Below, one piece after another: positions 8,172-17,932 of a DNA stretch of 64,000 nt. This DNA comes from Metaruminococcus_A sp050943475. Its GTDB lineage: Bacteria > Bacillota > Clostridia > Oscillospirales > Ruminococcaceae. Where the stretch lies: positions 1 to 64,000 of the forward strand of contig JBMNPF010000013.1 in the NCBI GenBank assembly GCA_050943475.1, given 5' to 3'. Under the pieces are notes generated by a model. That model was not told the DNA's origin, searched no databases, and was given only the letters and a program-made list of their open reading frames with translations. Made by a program: the position numbers and the translations under genes. How positions within the stretch are numbered: the first letter of the stretch is position 1; each line of letters opens with the position of its first letter.

Positions 8172-10220
8172 GTGCCGGGGCATCCATTAAAACAGGAAAT
8201 CCGTTTTCTGAAAGGGGTAGGAGAAAAACGCGCCCAGTGCTATGCGCGGCTTGGCGTCTCTACCGTATATGATCTGCTGCGGTTTTACCCGCGGGATTAC
8301 ATTGATTACAGCCGTCCCTGCACAATTGCGGACGCCTCTTTGGAACAGCCAAGTGTTGTGCGGGCGACGGTGTATAAAAAGGGGAAGGAACAGCGCATCC
8401 GGAAAGGACTGTCCATCTTTAAAATATTTGTCACCGATGAAATCAGCGACATGACGGTGACGATTTTTAATTCCCGTTTTGCAGCGGAGGCGCTCAAGGT
8501 TGGGGAAAGCTACCTGTTTTATGGCCGGGTGACCGGCAATTTGCTCCGGCGGGAGATGAGTTCGCCGCAGATTTTGCGTGAGGCCAAAAATGCCGTGATG
8601 CAACCGGTTTATCCACTTACTGAGGGGTTGACCAACAAGATGGTGAGCGCCAACATGGAGCAGGCCGTTGCTTTTTTAGCAGAGGAGCAAGGGGATTATC
8701 TGCCGGCAGAGATGCGGGAAACCTACCGGCTTTGCAGCGTGCAGCAAGCGCTGAAAAACATCCATTTTCCGGAATCCGAAGAAGGGCTGGCGGCTGCCAA
8801 GCGGCGGCTGGTGTTTGAAGAGCTGCTCACACTGGAGCTTGGCCTTTCCCGGATGCGCGCCCAAAACCGTGCAGGAACGGCGGTGCGAATCCCCGAAGCC
8901 GACCTCACACCGTTTATACGCTCTTTGCCATTTCAGATGACCGGTGCCCAGCTGCGCTGCATTGAGGAGGCGATGGGCGATATGAGCCGTGAAGTGCCGA
9001 TGAACCGCCTGTTGCAGGGTGACGTTGGCTCCGGCAAGACAATGGTCGCCGCAGCGCTTATTTACGCCGCGGCGCAGGCGGGCTACCAATCCGCATTAAT
9101 GGCGCCGACCGAAATCCTGGCGAAGCAGCATTACAGTACCCTTTCCAAATTGTTGGAGCCGCTTGGCCTGCAGGTTGGGCTATTGGTAGGCAGTATGACG
9201 GCAAAGCAGAAGGCAGAAATGCGGCAAGCGCTTGCCGACGGCGTTTATACCCTTGCGGTGGGTACCCATGCGCTGGTGCAGGAGGACACTGCGTTCCGGA
9301 AACTCGGGCTGGTCGTCACCGACGAACAGCACCGTTTTGGTGTGGCGCAGCGCGGTAGTCTTGCCGCCAAGGGGGAACAGCCTCACGTATTGGTCATGTC
9401 GGCAACCCCAATTCCCCGTACTCTAGCATTGCTGATTTACGGGGATTTGGACATTTCGGTGCTCGACGAGCTGCCGGGCGGGCGCAGGCCGATTGAAACC
9501 TACCGCATCAGCGGGGCCAAACGGGAACGTGCCTACCGCTTTGTTGCAAAGCACCTGGATGCAGGACGGCAGGCGTATCTCGTCTGTCCGCTCATTGAGG
9601 AGAATGAAACGCTGGAGCTTGCGTCGGTGGAAAAATACGCCAGGCTGGTGCGGCAGAATTATCTGCCGGACTACCGGCTTGGCGTCCTGCACGGACGGCT
9701 GAAGGCGGCGGAAAAGCAGCAGATCATGGAGGAATTTGTCTCCGGAAAATTGCAGGTTCTGGTTGCTACTACTGTGATTGAGGTCGGCATTGATGTACCG
9801 AACGCCAACGTGATGCTCATTGAAAACGCAGAGCGTTTTGGGCTTTCTCAGCTCCATCAGCTTCGGGGACGTGTGGGCCGGGGGGCGGAGCAATCCTACT
9901 GCATCCTTGTCTCGAACCACCGTGGGGAGGAGACAAGGCGCCGTCTCTCGGTGATGTGCGAGACTGCGGATGGTTTCCGTATTGCGGAGGAGGACCTCAA
10001 GCTGCGCGGCCCCGGCGATTTTTTCGGCGCGCGTCAGCATGGCCTTCCGCAGCTTCGTATCGCCGACATGATGGGCGATATGGAAACGTTGTCTGAAGTC
10101 AAGGAACTGGCGGCGAAAATCCTTGCGGAAGATCCGGAATTGGCAAGGCCGGAACACCGCGGGCTGGCGGTGTTAGTAAAGGAGCTGTTCCGCCGGACGC
10201 CGGAACACGGCAACAACTAA
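8172..10220 (+). CDS. recG: ATP-dependent DNA helicase RecG
   Basis: A 682-residue monomeric helicase that remodels stalled forks and branched DNA. The N-terminal wedge/OB domain starts PGHPLKQEIRFLKGVGEKRA. The helicase core shows motif I GDVGSGKTMVAA, motif II VVTDEQHRFG (DEQH box), motif III SATPIPRTLA, then TTVIEVGIDVPNA and the QLRGRVGRG motif VI region. Length is normal for RecG. I prefer the GTG at 8172, because GGGAGGG lies 7 nt upstream; the ATG at 8166 is almost touching that site. Confidence 0.95.
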   Translation: MPGHPLKQEIRFLKGVGEKRAQCYARLGVSTVYDLLRFYPRDYIDYSRPCTIADASLEQPSVVRATVYKKGKEQRIRKGLSIFKIFVTDEISDMTVTIFNSRFAAEALKVGESYLFYGRVTGNLLRREMSSPQILREAKNAVMQPVYPLTEGLTNKMVSANMEQAVAFLAEEQGDYLPAEMRETYRLCSVQQALKNIHFPESEEGLAAAKRRLVFEELLTLELGLSRMRAQNRAGTAVRIPEADLTPFIRSLPFQMTGAQLRCIEEAMGDMSREVPMNRLLQGDVGSGKTMVAAALIYAAAQAGYQSALMAPTEILAKQHYSTLSKLLEPLGLQVGLLVGSMTAKQKAEMRQALADGVYTLAVGTHALVQEDTAFRKLGLVVTDEQHRFGVAQRGSLAAKGEQPHVLVMSATPIPRTLALLIYGDLDISVLDELPGGRRPIETYRISGAKRERAYRFVAKHLDAGRQAYLVCPLIEENETLELASVEKYARLVRQNYLPDYRLGVLHGRLKAAEKQQIMEEFVSGKLQVLVATTVIEVGIDVPNANVMLIENAERFGLSQLHQLRGRVGRGAEQSYCILVSNHRGEETRRRLSVMCETADGFRIAEEDLKLRGPGDFFGARQHGLPQLRIADMMGDMETLSEVKELAAKILAEDPELARPEHRGLAVLVKELFRRTPEHGNN

Positions 10221-10290
10221 GCATTTTTTGCCGTGGGCCCCTTGTTGAAGTCGGCTTGGGTATCCATATGGGCGGGCGCTTTTTAAGGAG

Positions 10291-10326
10291 AACAGCGGCG
10301 GGGATTCTAGAATCCCCGCCGCTGTT
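10291..10326. terminator. Bidirectional terminator between convergent recG and ypeB
   Basis: A perfect 36-nt palindrome (18-bp arms centred on 10308/10309, CTAG at the centre) lies between the ends of recG and ypeB. On both strands it is followed by T-rich rather than uninterrupted-T sequence. It ends transcription from both sides. Confidence 0.8.
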
Positions 10327-10349
10327 GGTTGTGGATGTTTTATTTGCCA

Positions 10350-11705
10350 TTACGCAGTCAGCGTACCATTTTCGCCGATGAGAAGGATGAGGAGCTGTTC
10401 TTCCGCGCCGGTTTCCGCATTGATATAGACGAGAATATTCTCCCCGTCCTGACCGGTACATTTAAACTCATAACAGAACACCTCGTTTAGCCCCTGGGTT
10501 GGGACGACGGCGAGCCTGACCTGCTCAACAGTGAGCAGCGGGCTGAGCTTTTTAGCCGCCTGTTCCTGGGTGATGGACGGCACCTGTGCCGCACGTTCCT
10601 GGTGGTTTGCAAGGTAGCCGCGCTGGTGAAAGCTGATGATTTCGCCGTCGTCCATTGCGACTGAAACCTTGATGAGGTCGGGATAATAGGTGATGTTGTT
10701 TGCCGTGTAAGCAAAGTTGATGGTCATGATGTTGTTTGAAATTTCGTAGTAGCTGGTCTCAACCGACGTAATGTTATGGCTTTGGAGGTATTCCTTCGCT
10801 TTTTGGATGCCTTCTTCCGGGGTGATGGCCATTTCTCCAACTTCAGCAGAAAAGGTGCAGTAGGTGACAAAGCCTCCGGCTTTGGTTACGCCAATATCTA
10901 CGGTCTGGTCTGCGGTTTCAAAGCAGTAGGAGGGCATGCGGCCTTCTTCATCTCCGCCGTCCTTGAGCTCGCTTGCGGGGATGCCAGAGGCTTTTGCCGC
11001 AATATCCCGCGCCTGTTCCCGGGTGATTTCCGCCTGCCCCTTGAGCATGAGCGGATCCTTTTGCAGGATATGGTCGGAGAAAGGACCGTCATAAATGAGG
11101 GAGGGAAATTCTCCGAGCGATTCTTCAAAGTCTTTAAAGCCGTTGCCAATATTGAACTGCCCGTCTTCGGCGTTGGCGGCGCCCATTTCCTCGTTGGCTT
11201 GATTGTAGTCGATGTTGCCTTGACGTACAATCTCCTGTAAGACGTAGATGCTGCCGATTAAATCGGTACAATACTCCCGCATGGTCTGAAGGGTTTGGGC
11301 TTCTTCCTCGGTAATGCTTTCGCCGTTTGACACCTTTTTGGCTAGGCTGACCGCGTAATCGCCCACCTGCGAGATAAACTTATAGGTTCCGCCAAGCTGG
11401 AAATAGTCGATGGGAAGAAGTGCGAGGCTGTTCTTGGCAAAGCCCGCATCCCGCCAGAGCATAGAGGCAAGGGTGTTGAGCATCTGCGGAGAAGAGCAGT
11501 AAACGCCTTTGGTCAGGGTACTGTTGATGCTGTTGAGGTAGGTGTAGAGGTCTTCGACCGACTGAAGATAGGTGTACTCCTGCGCCCGTTTGTGCTCGAG
11601 ATTTTCGCTGTAATTCAGATAAAACAGTGTTGCCAGCGTGACAATGGCCGCGGTGACAAAGGTGATGATGCGCACAAACGCGCGCCGTGATAACCGGATG
11701 TTCAT
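10350..11705 (-). CDS. ypeB: Germination protein YpeB
   Basis: A 451-residue protein with a single N-terminal membrane anchor (about 10-28), a conserved N-terminal domain with repeated LxxLYxYLNSINSTLTKG-type helices, and PepSY-like domains in the C-terminal half (for example GIPASELKDGG, VEQVRLAVVPTQG). YpeB is needed for assembly and control of the cortex-lytic enzyme SleB in the spore. In most spore formers sleB lies directly upstream; here the upstream gene is a divergent cysteine desulfurase, so ypeB is separated from sleB. The ATG at 11705 follows a GGCGG-type site. Confidence 0.9.
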   Translation of the reverse strand: MNIRLSRRAFVRIITFVTAAIVTLATLFYLNYSENLEHKRAQEYTYLQSVEDLYTYLNSINSTLTKGVYCSSPQMLNTLASMLWRDAGFAKNSLALLPIDYFQLGGTYKFISQVGDYAVSLAKKVSNGESITEEEAQTLQTMREYCTDLIGSIYVLQEIVRQGNIDYNQANEEMGAANAEDGQFNIGNGFKDFEESLGEFPSLIYDGPFSDHILQKDPLMLKGQAEITREQARDIAAKASGIPASELKDGGDEEGRMPSYCFETADQTVDIGVTKAGGFVTYCTFSAEVGEMAITPEEGIQKAKEYLQSHNITSVETSYYEISNNIMTINFAYTANNITYYPDLIKVSVAMDDGEIISFHQRGYLANHQERAAQVPSITQEQAAKKLSPLLTVEQVRLAVVPTQGLNEVFCYEFKCTGQDGENILVYINAETGAEEQLLILLIGENGTLTA

Positions 11706-11850
11706 AACAGTGATTCCGCCTTTCGGTTGGTACTAATTCCGTTTGATGGTATTTTTACCCGGTCGGAATGAAATATCCAATTCGCATCAAAACTGGATTT
11801 TGGGAGAAATATATAGTATACTGGACAGGAAAGAGGAGTGGAGTTTTTTG

Positions 11851-12990
11851 ATGATGGGTACTTACCTGGATTATGCGGCGACAACCCCGGTCTGCGATAC
11901 AGCCGCCCATGCCGCATTTGATGTTATGCAGCAGCATTTTGGCAATCCGTCGTCGCTGTACCGTTTGGGGCTGGACGCGGAGAACCTGATATCCGCTTCA
12001 CGCCGCCGGCTTGCAAAGGCGCTTGGCTGCGATGAAAGCTGCCTGTATTTTACCGGTTCGGCTACCGAGGCCAACAACCTCGCCGTGATTGGAGGCACCG
12101 TAGGAAACCCGCGCAAGGGAAAAAAGGTGGTGACCACTGCCATTGAACACGCGGCGGTGCTGACCCCGTTTGAAGAACTGAAACGCCGCGGTTACGAGAC
12201 GGTGCTGCTTTCGCCGGACGAAACCGGCAGCTATACGCCGGAGCAGTTTTATGAGGCTGTGGACGGGGACACCGCCCTTGTTTCGGTGATGCTGGTGAAC
12301 AACGAGGTGGGTACCCGCCTGCCGGTCGAAGCCATCATCAGGGCGGTGCGCAGGAAAAACCCCGAAACTCTGATCCACGTGGATGCGGTTCAGGGCGCGT
12401 TTAAGCTGCCGTTTCAGATCCGCACGGCGGACCCGGATTTTCTCAGCGTCAGCGGGCATAAAATTTATGCTCCAAAGGGTGTGGGGGCACTCTACATCAA
12501 AAAACGGGTGCGTATTTCGCCGCTGCTGTTTGGCGGCGGACAGGAACAGGGCATCCGCCCGGGCACCGAAAGCGTTCCGCTCATCGCGGCATTTGCGGCT
12601 GCGGTGGACTGGTACCTGCCCATGCAGACGGAAAAATTGGCCCATTATGAAAGGATGAACGCTCGCCTGCGAGAGCGCCTTGCGGCCATCTCGGAAGTGA
12701 GTGTCAACACGCCGGAGGGCGCCGTCCCTTATATTTTGAATTTTTCAGTGGATGGCATCCGCTCTGAAATTATGCTGCACCATCTGGACAGCTTCGGCAT
12801 TTCCATTTCGAGCGGGTCGGCCTGCTCCAAAGGGGCGAAAAGCCACGTGCTCAAGGCAATGGGCTTTTCCGGCGCCCGCGCGGACACGGCAATCCGGGTG
12901 AGTCTCGGTGCATACACCCAAGACGCCGATGTGGACAAATTAGCCGACGGTATTGAAGATGGGCTCAAACGATTAATACGGACAAAATAA
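11851..12990 (+). CDS. Cysteine desulfurase (NifS/NifZ type)
   Basis: A PLP enzyme of 379 residues that takes sulfur from L-cysteine onto an active-site Cys as persulfide. It starts MMGTYLDYAATTPVCDT. SVSGHKIYAPKGVGALY contains the PLP lysine, and SISSGSACSKGAKSH the catalytic Cys loop. The GTE signature appears as RPGTESVPLI. I start at the ATG at 11851 behind GAGGAGTGGAG; the longer frame from 11743 runs through the upstream promoter region. thiI follows after 11 nt, so this is most likely the NifZ-type partner that feeds sulfur to ThiI for tRNA 4-thiouridine, rather than a general Fe-S enzyme. Confidence 0.93.
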   Translation: MMGTYLDYAATTPVCDTAAHAAFDVMQQHFGNPSSLYRLGLDAENLISASRRRLAKALGCDESCLYFTGSATEANNLAVIGGTVGNPRKGKKVVTTAIEHAAVLTPFEELKRRGYETVLLSPDETGSYTPEQFYEAVDGDTALVSVMLVNNEVGTRLPVEAIIRAVRRKNPETLIHVDAVQGAFKLPFQIRTADPDFLSVSGHKIYAPKGVGALYIKKRVRISPLLFGGGQEQGIRPGTESVPLIAAFAAAVDWYLPMQTEKLAHYERMNARLRERLAAISEVSVNTPEGAVPYILNFSVDGIRSEIMLHHLDSFGISISSGSACSKGAKSHVLKAMGFSGARADTAIRVSLGAYTQDADVDKLADGIEDGLKRLIRTK

Positions 12991-13001
12991 CGGAGGGACT
13001 T

Positions 13002-14180
13002 ATGAGAGAAATCCTGCTGCTCAAGGATGGAGAAATTGCCCTGAAAGGCTTAAACAAATCCACCTTTGAGAATATCCTGGTAAAAAATATCCGCAGACGG
13101 ATTGAGGATTTAGGACCGGTGACGGTGCAGAAGGCACAGTCGACCATCTACGTCAAACCCAAAACCGACGATTACGATGTGGACGAGGCGCTCCGCCGCC
13201 TGCAAAAGGTGTTTGGCATTGCCGCGCTTTCCAAAGCGCGGATGGTGGAAAAGGATTTTGAAAAAATCAAGGCGGAGGCGGTCGCCTATTTGAGTGACAT
13301 TCTGCCTTTTGTACATACCTTTAAAGTGGAGGCAAAACGCGCGGACAAAAGCTTTCCGATGACCTCACCGCAAATTTGTGCCGAATTGGGTGGCGTTCTC
13401 CTTTCGCAGTTCCACAACCTGAAGGTCGATGTGAAAAGCCCGGATGTTGTGGTAACGGTGGAGGTGCGCGATTTTGGCGCTTATATCCATGCGGCCAAGC
13501 TGGAGGGCGCCGGCGGTATGCCGATTGGATCCAGCGGCAAGGCGCTGTTGCTCATTTCGGGCGGCATTGACAGTCCGGTGGCCGGTTACATGATGGCCAA
13601 ACGCGGCATTGAGGTCTCGGCCATTCATTTCGTATCGCCGCCGTATACCAGCGAGCGCGCTTTGCAAAAGGTGGAAAGCCTTTGTGAACGGATGTGCGAT
13701 TACCTGGGCCGTGTGCCGTTTTATGTGGTGCCGTTTACCGAAATTCAGGAGCAGATCCGGCGTAACTGCCCGGAGGAGCTGTTTACCATCATCATGCGCC
13801 GCATGATGATGAAGATTGCCCTGCGGGTGGCAAAGCGGAACGATATGCAGGCGCTCATCACCGGGGAGAGCGTGGGGCAGGTCGCGAGCCAGACCATTGG
13901 GGCGCTCGCCTGTACCGACGCGGTGAGCGATATGCCGGTGTTCCGCCCGCTCATTGGAATGGATAAGGGAGAGATTGTGGAAATTTCCCGCAGAATTGAT
14001 ACTTTTGAGATTTCCATTCTGCCGTATGAGGACTGCTGCACCGTCTTTACCCCCCGGCACCCCAAAACCCGCCCGCAGCTTGCCCAGATTCTTGAGGCGG
14101 AGCAGGCGTTTGATTTTGAACCGCTGCTCGACAAAGCGATTGAGGGTATTACTTTCCGCACCATTCATCCTGTTGATTAG
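13002..14180 (+). CDS. thiI: tRNA 4-thiouridine synthase ThiI
   Basis: A 392-residue enzyme that activates U8 of tRNA with ATP and transfers sulfur to give s4U; some homologues also serve thiamine thiazole synthesis. It has an N-terminal ferredoxin-like and THUMP region (about 1-170) with KDGEIALKG, then a PP-loop SGGIDSP at residues 186-192. The C-terminal rhodanese domain of the E. coli enzyme is absent, as is normal in Firmicutes. The desulfurase encoded directly upstream is the probable sulfur donor. Confidence 0.95.
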   Translation: MREILLLKDGEIALKGLNKSTFENILVKNIRRRIEDLGPVTVQKAQSTIYVKPKTDDYDVDEALRRLQKVFGIAALSKARMVEKDFEKIKAEAVAYLSDILPFVHTFKVEAKRADKSFPMTSPQICAELGGVLLSQFHNLKVDVKSPDVVVTVEVRDFGAYIHAAKLEGAGGMPIGSSGKALLLISGGIDSPVAGYMMAKRGIEVSAIHFVSPPYTSERALQKVESLCERMCDYLGRVPFYVVPFTEIQEQIRRNCPEELFTIIMRRMMMKIALRVAKRNDMQALITGESVGQVASQTIGALACTDAVSDMPVFRPLIGMDKGEIVEISRRIDTFEISILPYEDCCTVFTPRHPKTRPQLAQILEAEQAFDFEPLLDKAIEGITFRTIHPVD

Positions 14181-14201
14181 ATTAGAAAAGAGGCTGTTTC
14201 C

Positions 14202-15452
14202 ATGAGCAAAAATGCAGAACTGATCGCCGTTGGCACCGAAATCCTGCTGGGCGATATTGTCAACACCCATTCCCAGTACCTTTCTCAGAAGCTGGCGGAG
14301 CTGGGCATTAACGTGTTTTACCACACCAGCGTGGGAGATAACCCCGGGCGCTTGCGGTTTACCATTGAACAGGCCGTTAATCGCAGCGATGTTGTTATCC
14401 TTTCCGGCGGCCTGGGGCCGACCGAAGACGATTTGACCAAGGAAACGGTCTGCGACGTGTTGGGAATCCCACTTCACCAGGACGCAGAAGCATTGGAACG
14501 TATGACAGCCTTTTTCAAACGAATCGGACGGGAAATGACGCAGAATAATATCAAACAGTCAATGGTGCCGGACGGCTGTAAGGTGTTCCAGAACGACAGG
14601 GGCACGGCGCCCGGTATGGCCATTGAAAAAGATGGGAAAATTGTTGTTCTGCTGCCTGGGCCGCCGCCCGAGCTTATCCCGATGTTTGAGGAACAGGCTT
14701 ATCCCTATCTTGCCGGATTTTCGGATGCGGTGCTGGTTTCCCGCAGCTTTCGCTGCTTTGGCGTAGGAGAGTCGCTGGTTGAAGTGAAGCTCGGCCGGAT
14801 GCTCGACAGCGTCAATCCAACGGTGGCACTCTATGCAAAGCAGGGTGAGGTGCTCATCCGGATCACTGCAAAGGCGGATACCCGTGAGGCGGCGGGCGCA
14901 ATGCTTCAGCCGGTCGTGGATGAAATGTACGCCATTTTGGGTGATACGGTTTACGGTGAAGATGTGGACAGCCTGGAGCAGATGGTTGTGCCAATGCTAA
15001 AGGAACGCGGCCTCAAGCTGGCAACGGCAGAGAGCTGTACCGGCGGCCTGCTGGCACAGCGCATCACCTCAATTCCCGGCTCTTCCGAGGTGTTTGAATA
15101 CGGCGCCGTCACCTATGCAAACCACGTCAAGGAGGAGTTGCTCGGCGTTCCCGCAGAGCTTCTCGAACGGTACGGTGCGGTCAGCGAGCAGGTTGCAACC
15201 GCAATGTCCGAGGGCGTGCTCGCAAAAAGCGGTGCGGATATTGGCGTCGGCATTACCGGAATTGCAGGGCCGGGCGGCGGCTCGGAGCAAAAGCCGGTGG
15301 GAACGGTGTATATTTCGGTTGCGGTGAAAGGCGGAAAAACCTGGACCAAACATTTTCAGTTCGGTTATGGAAGGAGCAATGAGCGGGAGAGCATCCGCAA
15401 TGCCTCTGCCATGAATGCGCTGGATATGGTTCACCGCACCATGCTTTTATAA
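14202..15452 (+). CDS. cinA: CinA family protein (competence/damage-inducible, NMN deamidase)
   Basis: A 416-residue two-domain protein. The N-terminal MoCF-like domain (about 1-170) begins AELIAVGTEILLGDIVNTHS and contains LSGGLGPTEDDLTKE. The C-terminal domain (about 260-416) has TAESCTGGLLAQRIT and GITGIAGPGGGS, the signatures of the PncC/CinA amidohydrolase. Known roles are nicotinamide mononucleotide deamidation and ADP-ribose pyrophosphatase activity in pyridine-nucleotide recycling. It follows thiI by 21 nt and precedes the sortase gene by 13 nt, probably in one operon. Confidence 0.95.
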   Translation: MSKNAELIAVGTEILLGDIVNTHSQYLSQKLAELGINVFYHTSVGDNPGRLRFTIEQAVNRSDVVILSGGLGPTEDDLTKETVCDVLGIPLHQDAEALERMTAFFKRIGREMTQNNIKQSMVPDGCKVFQNDRGTAPGMAIEKDGKIVVLLPGPPPELIPMFEEQAYPYLAGFSDAVLVSRSFRCFGVGESLVEVKLGRMLDSVNPTVALYAKQGEVLIRITAKADTREAAGAMLQPVVDEMYAILGDTVYGEDVDSLEQMVVPMLKERGLKLATAESCTGGLLAQRITSIPGSSEVFEYGAVTYANHVKEELLGVPAELLERYGAVSEQVATAMSEGVLAKSGADIGVGITGIAGPGGGSEQKPVGTVYISVAVKGGKTWTKHFQFGYGRSNERESIRNASAMNALDMVHRTMLL

Positions 15453-15465
15453 ACGGAGGGCGTTC

Positions 15466-16488
15466 ATGCATAGAAATACCAGTCTGAAAAATCAAAAAAT
15501 TGCTGAGGCCCGGGCGGAAAGAGGCAACTGGTTGATTCGTTTTCTGAGGTGGCTGCTGCCGTGGAAGGGCGATCGGCCAAAGACGATAATTTTAAAAATT
15601 GTTTTTTTAATTTTTGTCATAGCGTTTTTGGTCAGCGGCAGTATGCTGCTGGATTATTACATAAAAGACAGTATGGCGGGAAATGAGTACACCGTACTCC
15701 AGAGTCTGAAGGATGGATCAGATCCTGTGCAGGAGCCTTCTGCAACGGTTGAACCGGTGGAGATGCCGGAGGGTTACCGCGAGCGCTTCAGTGCGCTTTA
15801 CCAGCGGAATGAAAAGGTGTGCGGCTGGCTGGAAATTGCGGGAACCAGCATTGATTTTCCAGTGGTTAAGCCGGAGGATAACAGTTTTTACCTGACCCAC
15901 ACCTTCAATGGCAATTACAATACGGCTGGTGCACCGTTTATTGATTACCGCAACGATTTTTCAGAAGAAAATATGAGCACCAATACCATTATCTATGCGC
16001 ACAACCTCAACAGCGGGCGCATGTTCCACGACTTGGTCAATTACAAAAACGTCAGTTATTACAAGGAACATCCGGTGATCAGCTATGACACGGTTTATGC
16101 CGACCATGACTGGAAAATCATTGGCATGTTTTTCACCAATGCGGATATGTCGCTGGAGGATTCCTTTGACTACCACAATTTTATCAATAAGCAGAGTGAT
16201 GAGCAGTTTTACAGCTTCCTGAACGAAGCCATGCAGCGCTCCTTCTTTACCACAGGGGTGGACGTCAACGCTGAGGATAAACTGCTGATGCTTTCCACCT
16301 GCGACAATGCATTTGACAACAGCCGTCTCGTCGTGCTTGCGCGTATGGTCCGCCCGGGCGAGAGCACCGAAGTAGACGTCAGTCAGGCACGTCAAAATGC
16401 AAATCAATACCTGCCTCAGAATTACATTGACAAAATGGGTGGAACCTACCGCGAATACAACCCGGATTATGTGTTTTATAGGCCATAA
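15466..16488 (+). CDS. srtB: Class B sortase
   Basis: A 340-residue membrane-anchored transpeptidase with a short basic cytoplasmic region, one membrane segment (about 41-61) and an extracellular sortase domain (about 100-330). The catalytic set is visible: His179 in IIYAHNLNS, Cys279 in LSTCDN and Arg287 in SRLVVLARM. The TLxTC variant and the helix-containing insertion (residues 225-265) are class B features. Clostridial SrtB enzymes recognise (S/N)PxTG-like signals. The gene has CGGAGGG upstream. A possible substrate, the protein at 56878, ends in SPKSGD plus a membrane helix. Confidence 0.93.
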   Translation: MHRNTSLKNQKIAEARAERGNWLIRFLRWLLPWKGDRPKTIILKIVFLIFVIAFLVSGSMLLDYYIKDSMAGNEYTVLQSLKDGSDPVQEPSATVEPVEMPEGYRERFSALYQRNEKVCGWLEIAGTSIDFPVVKPEDNSFYLTHTFNGNYNTAGAPFIDYRNDFSEENMSTNTIIYAHNLNSGRMFHDLVNYKNVSYYKEHPVISYDTVYADHDWKIIGMFFTNADMSLEDSFDYHNFINKQSDEQFYSFLNEAMQRSFFTTGVDVNAEDKLLMLSTCDNAFDNSRLVVLARMVRPGESTEVDVSQARQNANQYLPQNYIDKMGGTYREYNPDYVFYRP

Positions 16489-16518
16489 TCATAACCTGCC
16501 CGAAAGGAGGAATTTCGG

Positions 16519-17763
16519 TTGCTCAGAAAAATTCTTGCCTGCCTGATGGCGCTGACCCTGTCGGTTTTTGCACTGACGGCGAGCGCATATTTTGCGGCGG
16601 ATTCGGTGCTGGTCCTCAACCCGGCAGACCGCGTTTCCTCTGCGGGAACCCTTGGCTCTGTGGTGGGAGAGGTGGTGGATATTCCGAGCGAGCTGCTTTC
16701 AGAGGTTTCTTCGGAGGATTCAAGCAGCTCCTCTTTGGAGGAAAGCAGCTCGTCCAGCAGCTCGTCGCTTCCGGTTTCGGTGGTGGAACCGCCTTCCCAG
16801 GTGCCGTCCAATTCGTCGACGGTGACGATACCGCCCTCGGTTTCGTCGTCCCCGTCCTCGCAGGAGCCTTCTTCCGGCGGCGAAAGTTCGTCCGGTGAAC
16901 CTTCATCTGGTGAAAGCTCGTCTGATGAGGGGTCGTCTTCTGAACCAGCTCCTACCCAAGAAACGCTGATTGTGAAAATTGCCTCCGAGCCGGAAGTCGG
17001 CGTTTATGAGGTGGATGACATTCTCCCACGGATTGTCGCCATGGAGATGAACGACACCTTTGCAGACGAAGCGCTCAAGGCGCAGGCCGTTGCGGCACAC
17101 AGCTATATTAAATATTTAAATCTCCGCGGACAGGCCCCGGTGGTGGCGGTTCGCACCCCGTCGGCACGGATTCAGTCGCTGGTGGAATCGGTTTCCAGCC
17201 AGATGATTTACTACGGCGGAAGCGTCATAGATGCAACCTATACGGCCTCGACCGCCGGACGGACCGAATCCTCAGTGGATGTTTGGGGCGGATACCTGCC
17301 GTATTTGGTATCGGTAGAAAGTGTGTATGACAATCTTGACCCGAATTATGGCGATACCGTGACTTATACCGTCGATCAGGTCAAGGAGATGGTACTTCGC
17401 AATGCAGGGATTACGCTGGAGGGTGACCCTTCGGCCTGGTTTCAGGTAGAATCCACCACCAGCGGAGGCTACAATGGGGATATGACCTTGGGTGGAAACA
17501 GCGTTTTTACCAACAACGGGAAGAATTACCGGGTGACGGGGCGAAATATCCAAACCATGATTTTGAAAGGATCTGGTCTTCCAACCCTGAAAAGCCACAA
17601 ATTTGATGTGACGGTCAGTGGTGATCAGATGATCTTTACCACCTACGGCTATGGTCATGGGGTTGGAATGAGTCAGTGGGGCGCCCATTACTATGCCTCC
17701 AAAGGCGGACTCAATTATGTGCAGATACTGACCCACTATTATTCGGGAACAACGGTGCGGTAA
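16519..17763 (+). CDS. SpoIID/LytB-domain secreted protein with Ser-rich linker
   Basis: A 414-residue protein with a signal peptide (MLRKILACLMALTLSVFALT...), then a low-complexity stretch of Ser, Glu and Pro (about 50-150), then a SpoIID/LytB domain containing AMEMNDTFADEALKAQAVAA (the catalytic-Glu helix), STAGRTESSVDVWGG and YGYGHGVGMSQWGA. SpoIID is a lytic transglycosylase acting on denuded glycan strands. The domain is complete. The Ser-rich spacer and position beside a sortase suggest a vegetative or spore wall enzyme rather than canonical spoIID, which usually neighbours spoIIID/murA. The start is a TTG at 16519, with AAAGGAGG 8 nt upstream. Confidence 0.88.
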   Translation: MLRKILACLMALTLSVFALTASAYFAADSVLVLNPADRVSSAGTLGSVVGEVVDIPSELLSEVSSEDSSSSSLEESSSSSSSSLPVSVVEPPSQVPSNSSTVTIPPSVSSSPSSQEPSSGGESSSGEPSSGESSSDEGSSSEPAPTQETLIVKIASEPEVGVYEVDDILPRIVAMEMNDTFADEALKAQAVAAHSYIKYLNLRGQAPVVAVRTPSARIQSLVESVSSQMIYYGGSVIDATYTASTAGRTESSVDVWGGYLPYLVSVESVYDNLDPNYGDTVTYTVDQVKEMVLRNAGITLEGDPSAWFQVESTTSGGYNGDMTLGGNSVFTNNGKNYRVTGRNIQTMILKGSGLPTLKSHKFDVTVSGDQMIFTTYGYGHGVGMSQWGAHYYASKGGLNYVQILTHYYSGTTVR

Positions 17764-17800
17764 AAAAGGAACGGCAATTTTGAATTGTCGTTCCTTTTTT
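17762..17800 (+). terminator. Terminator after the SpoIID-domain gene
   Basis: An A-tract, a stem GGAACG+GCAATT / AATTGT+CGTTCC with a 3-nt loop, then TTTTTT. The flanking A/T tracts extend the stem and could make it bidirectional. Confidence 0.92.
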
Positions 17801-17932
17801 GTTGATACTTGTACAAATAATATACATTTTTTAAAATTTGTGATAAAATATAGATAATAATTAAAAAGGGGTGTTTCCAATGTGCCGATAAGTCATACCT
17901 CGTTTTTTAAAAAGGATATGAGGAGGATTTGT

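Noticed and set aside
16700..16980. Tandem repeat array in the SpoIID-domain gene
   Set aside because: The Ser/Glu/Pro stretch is low-complexity linker with irregular units, not a regular repeat.
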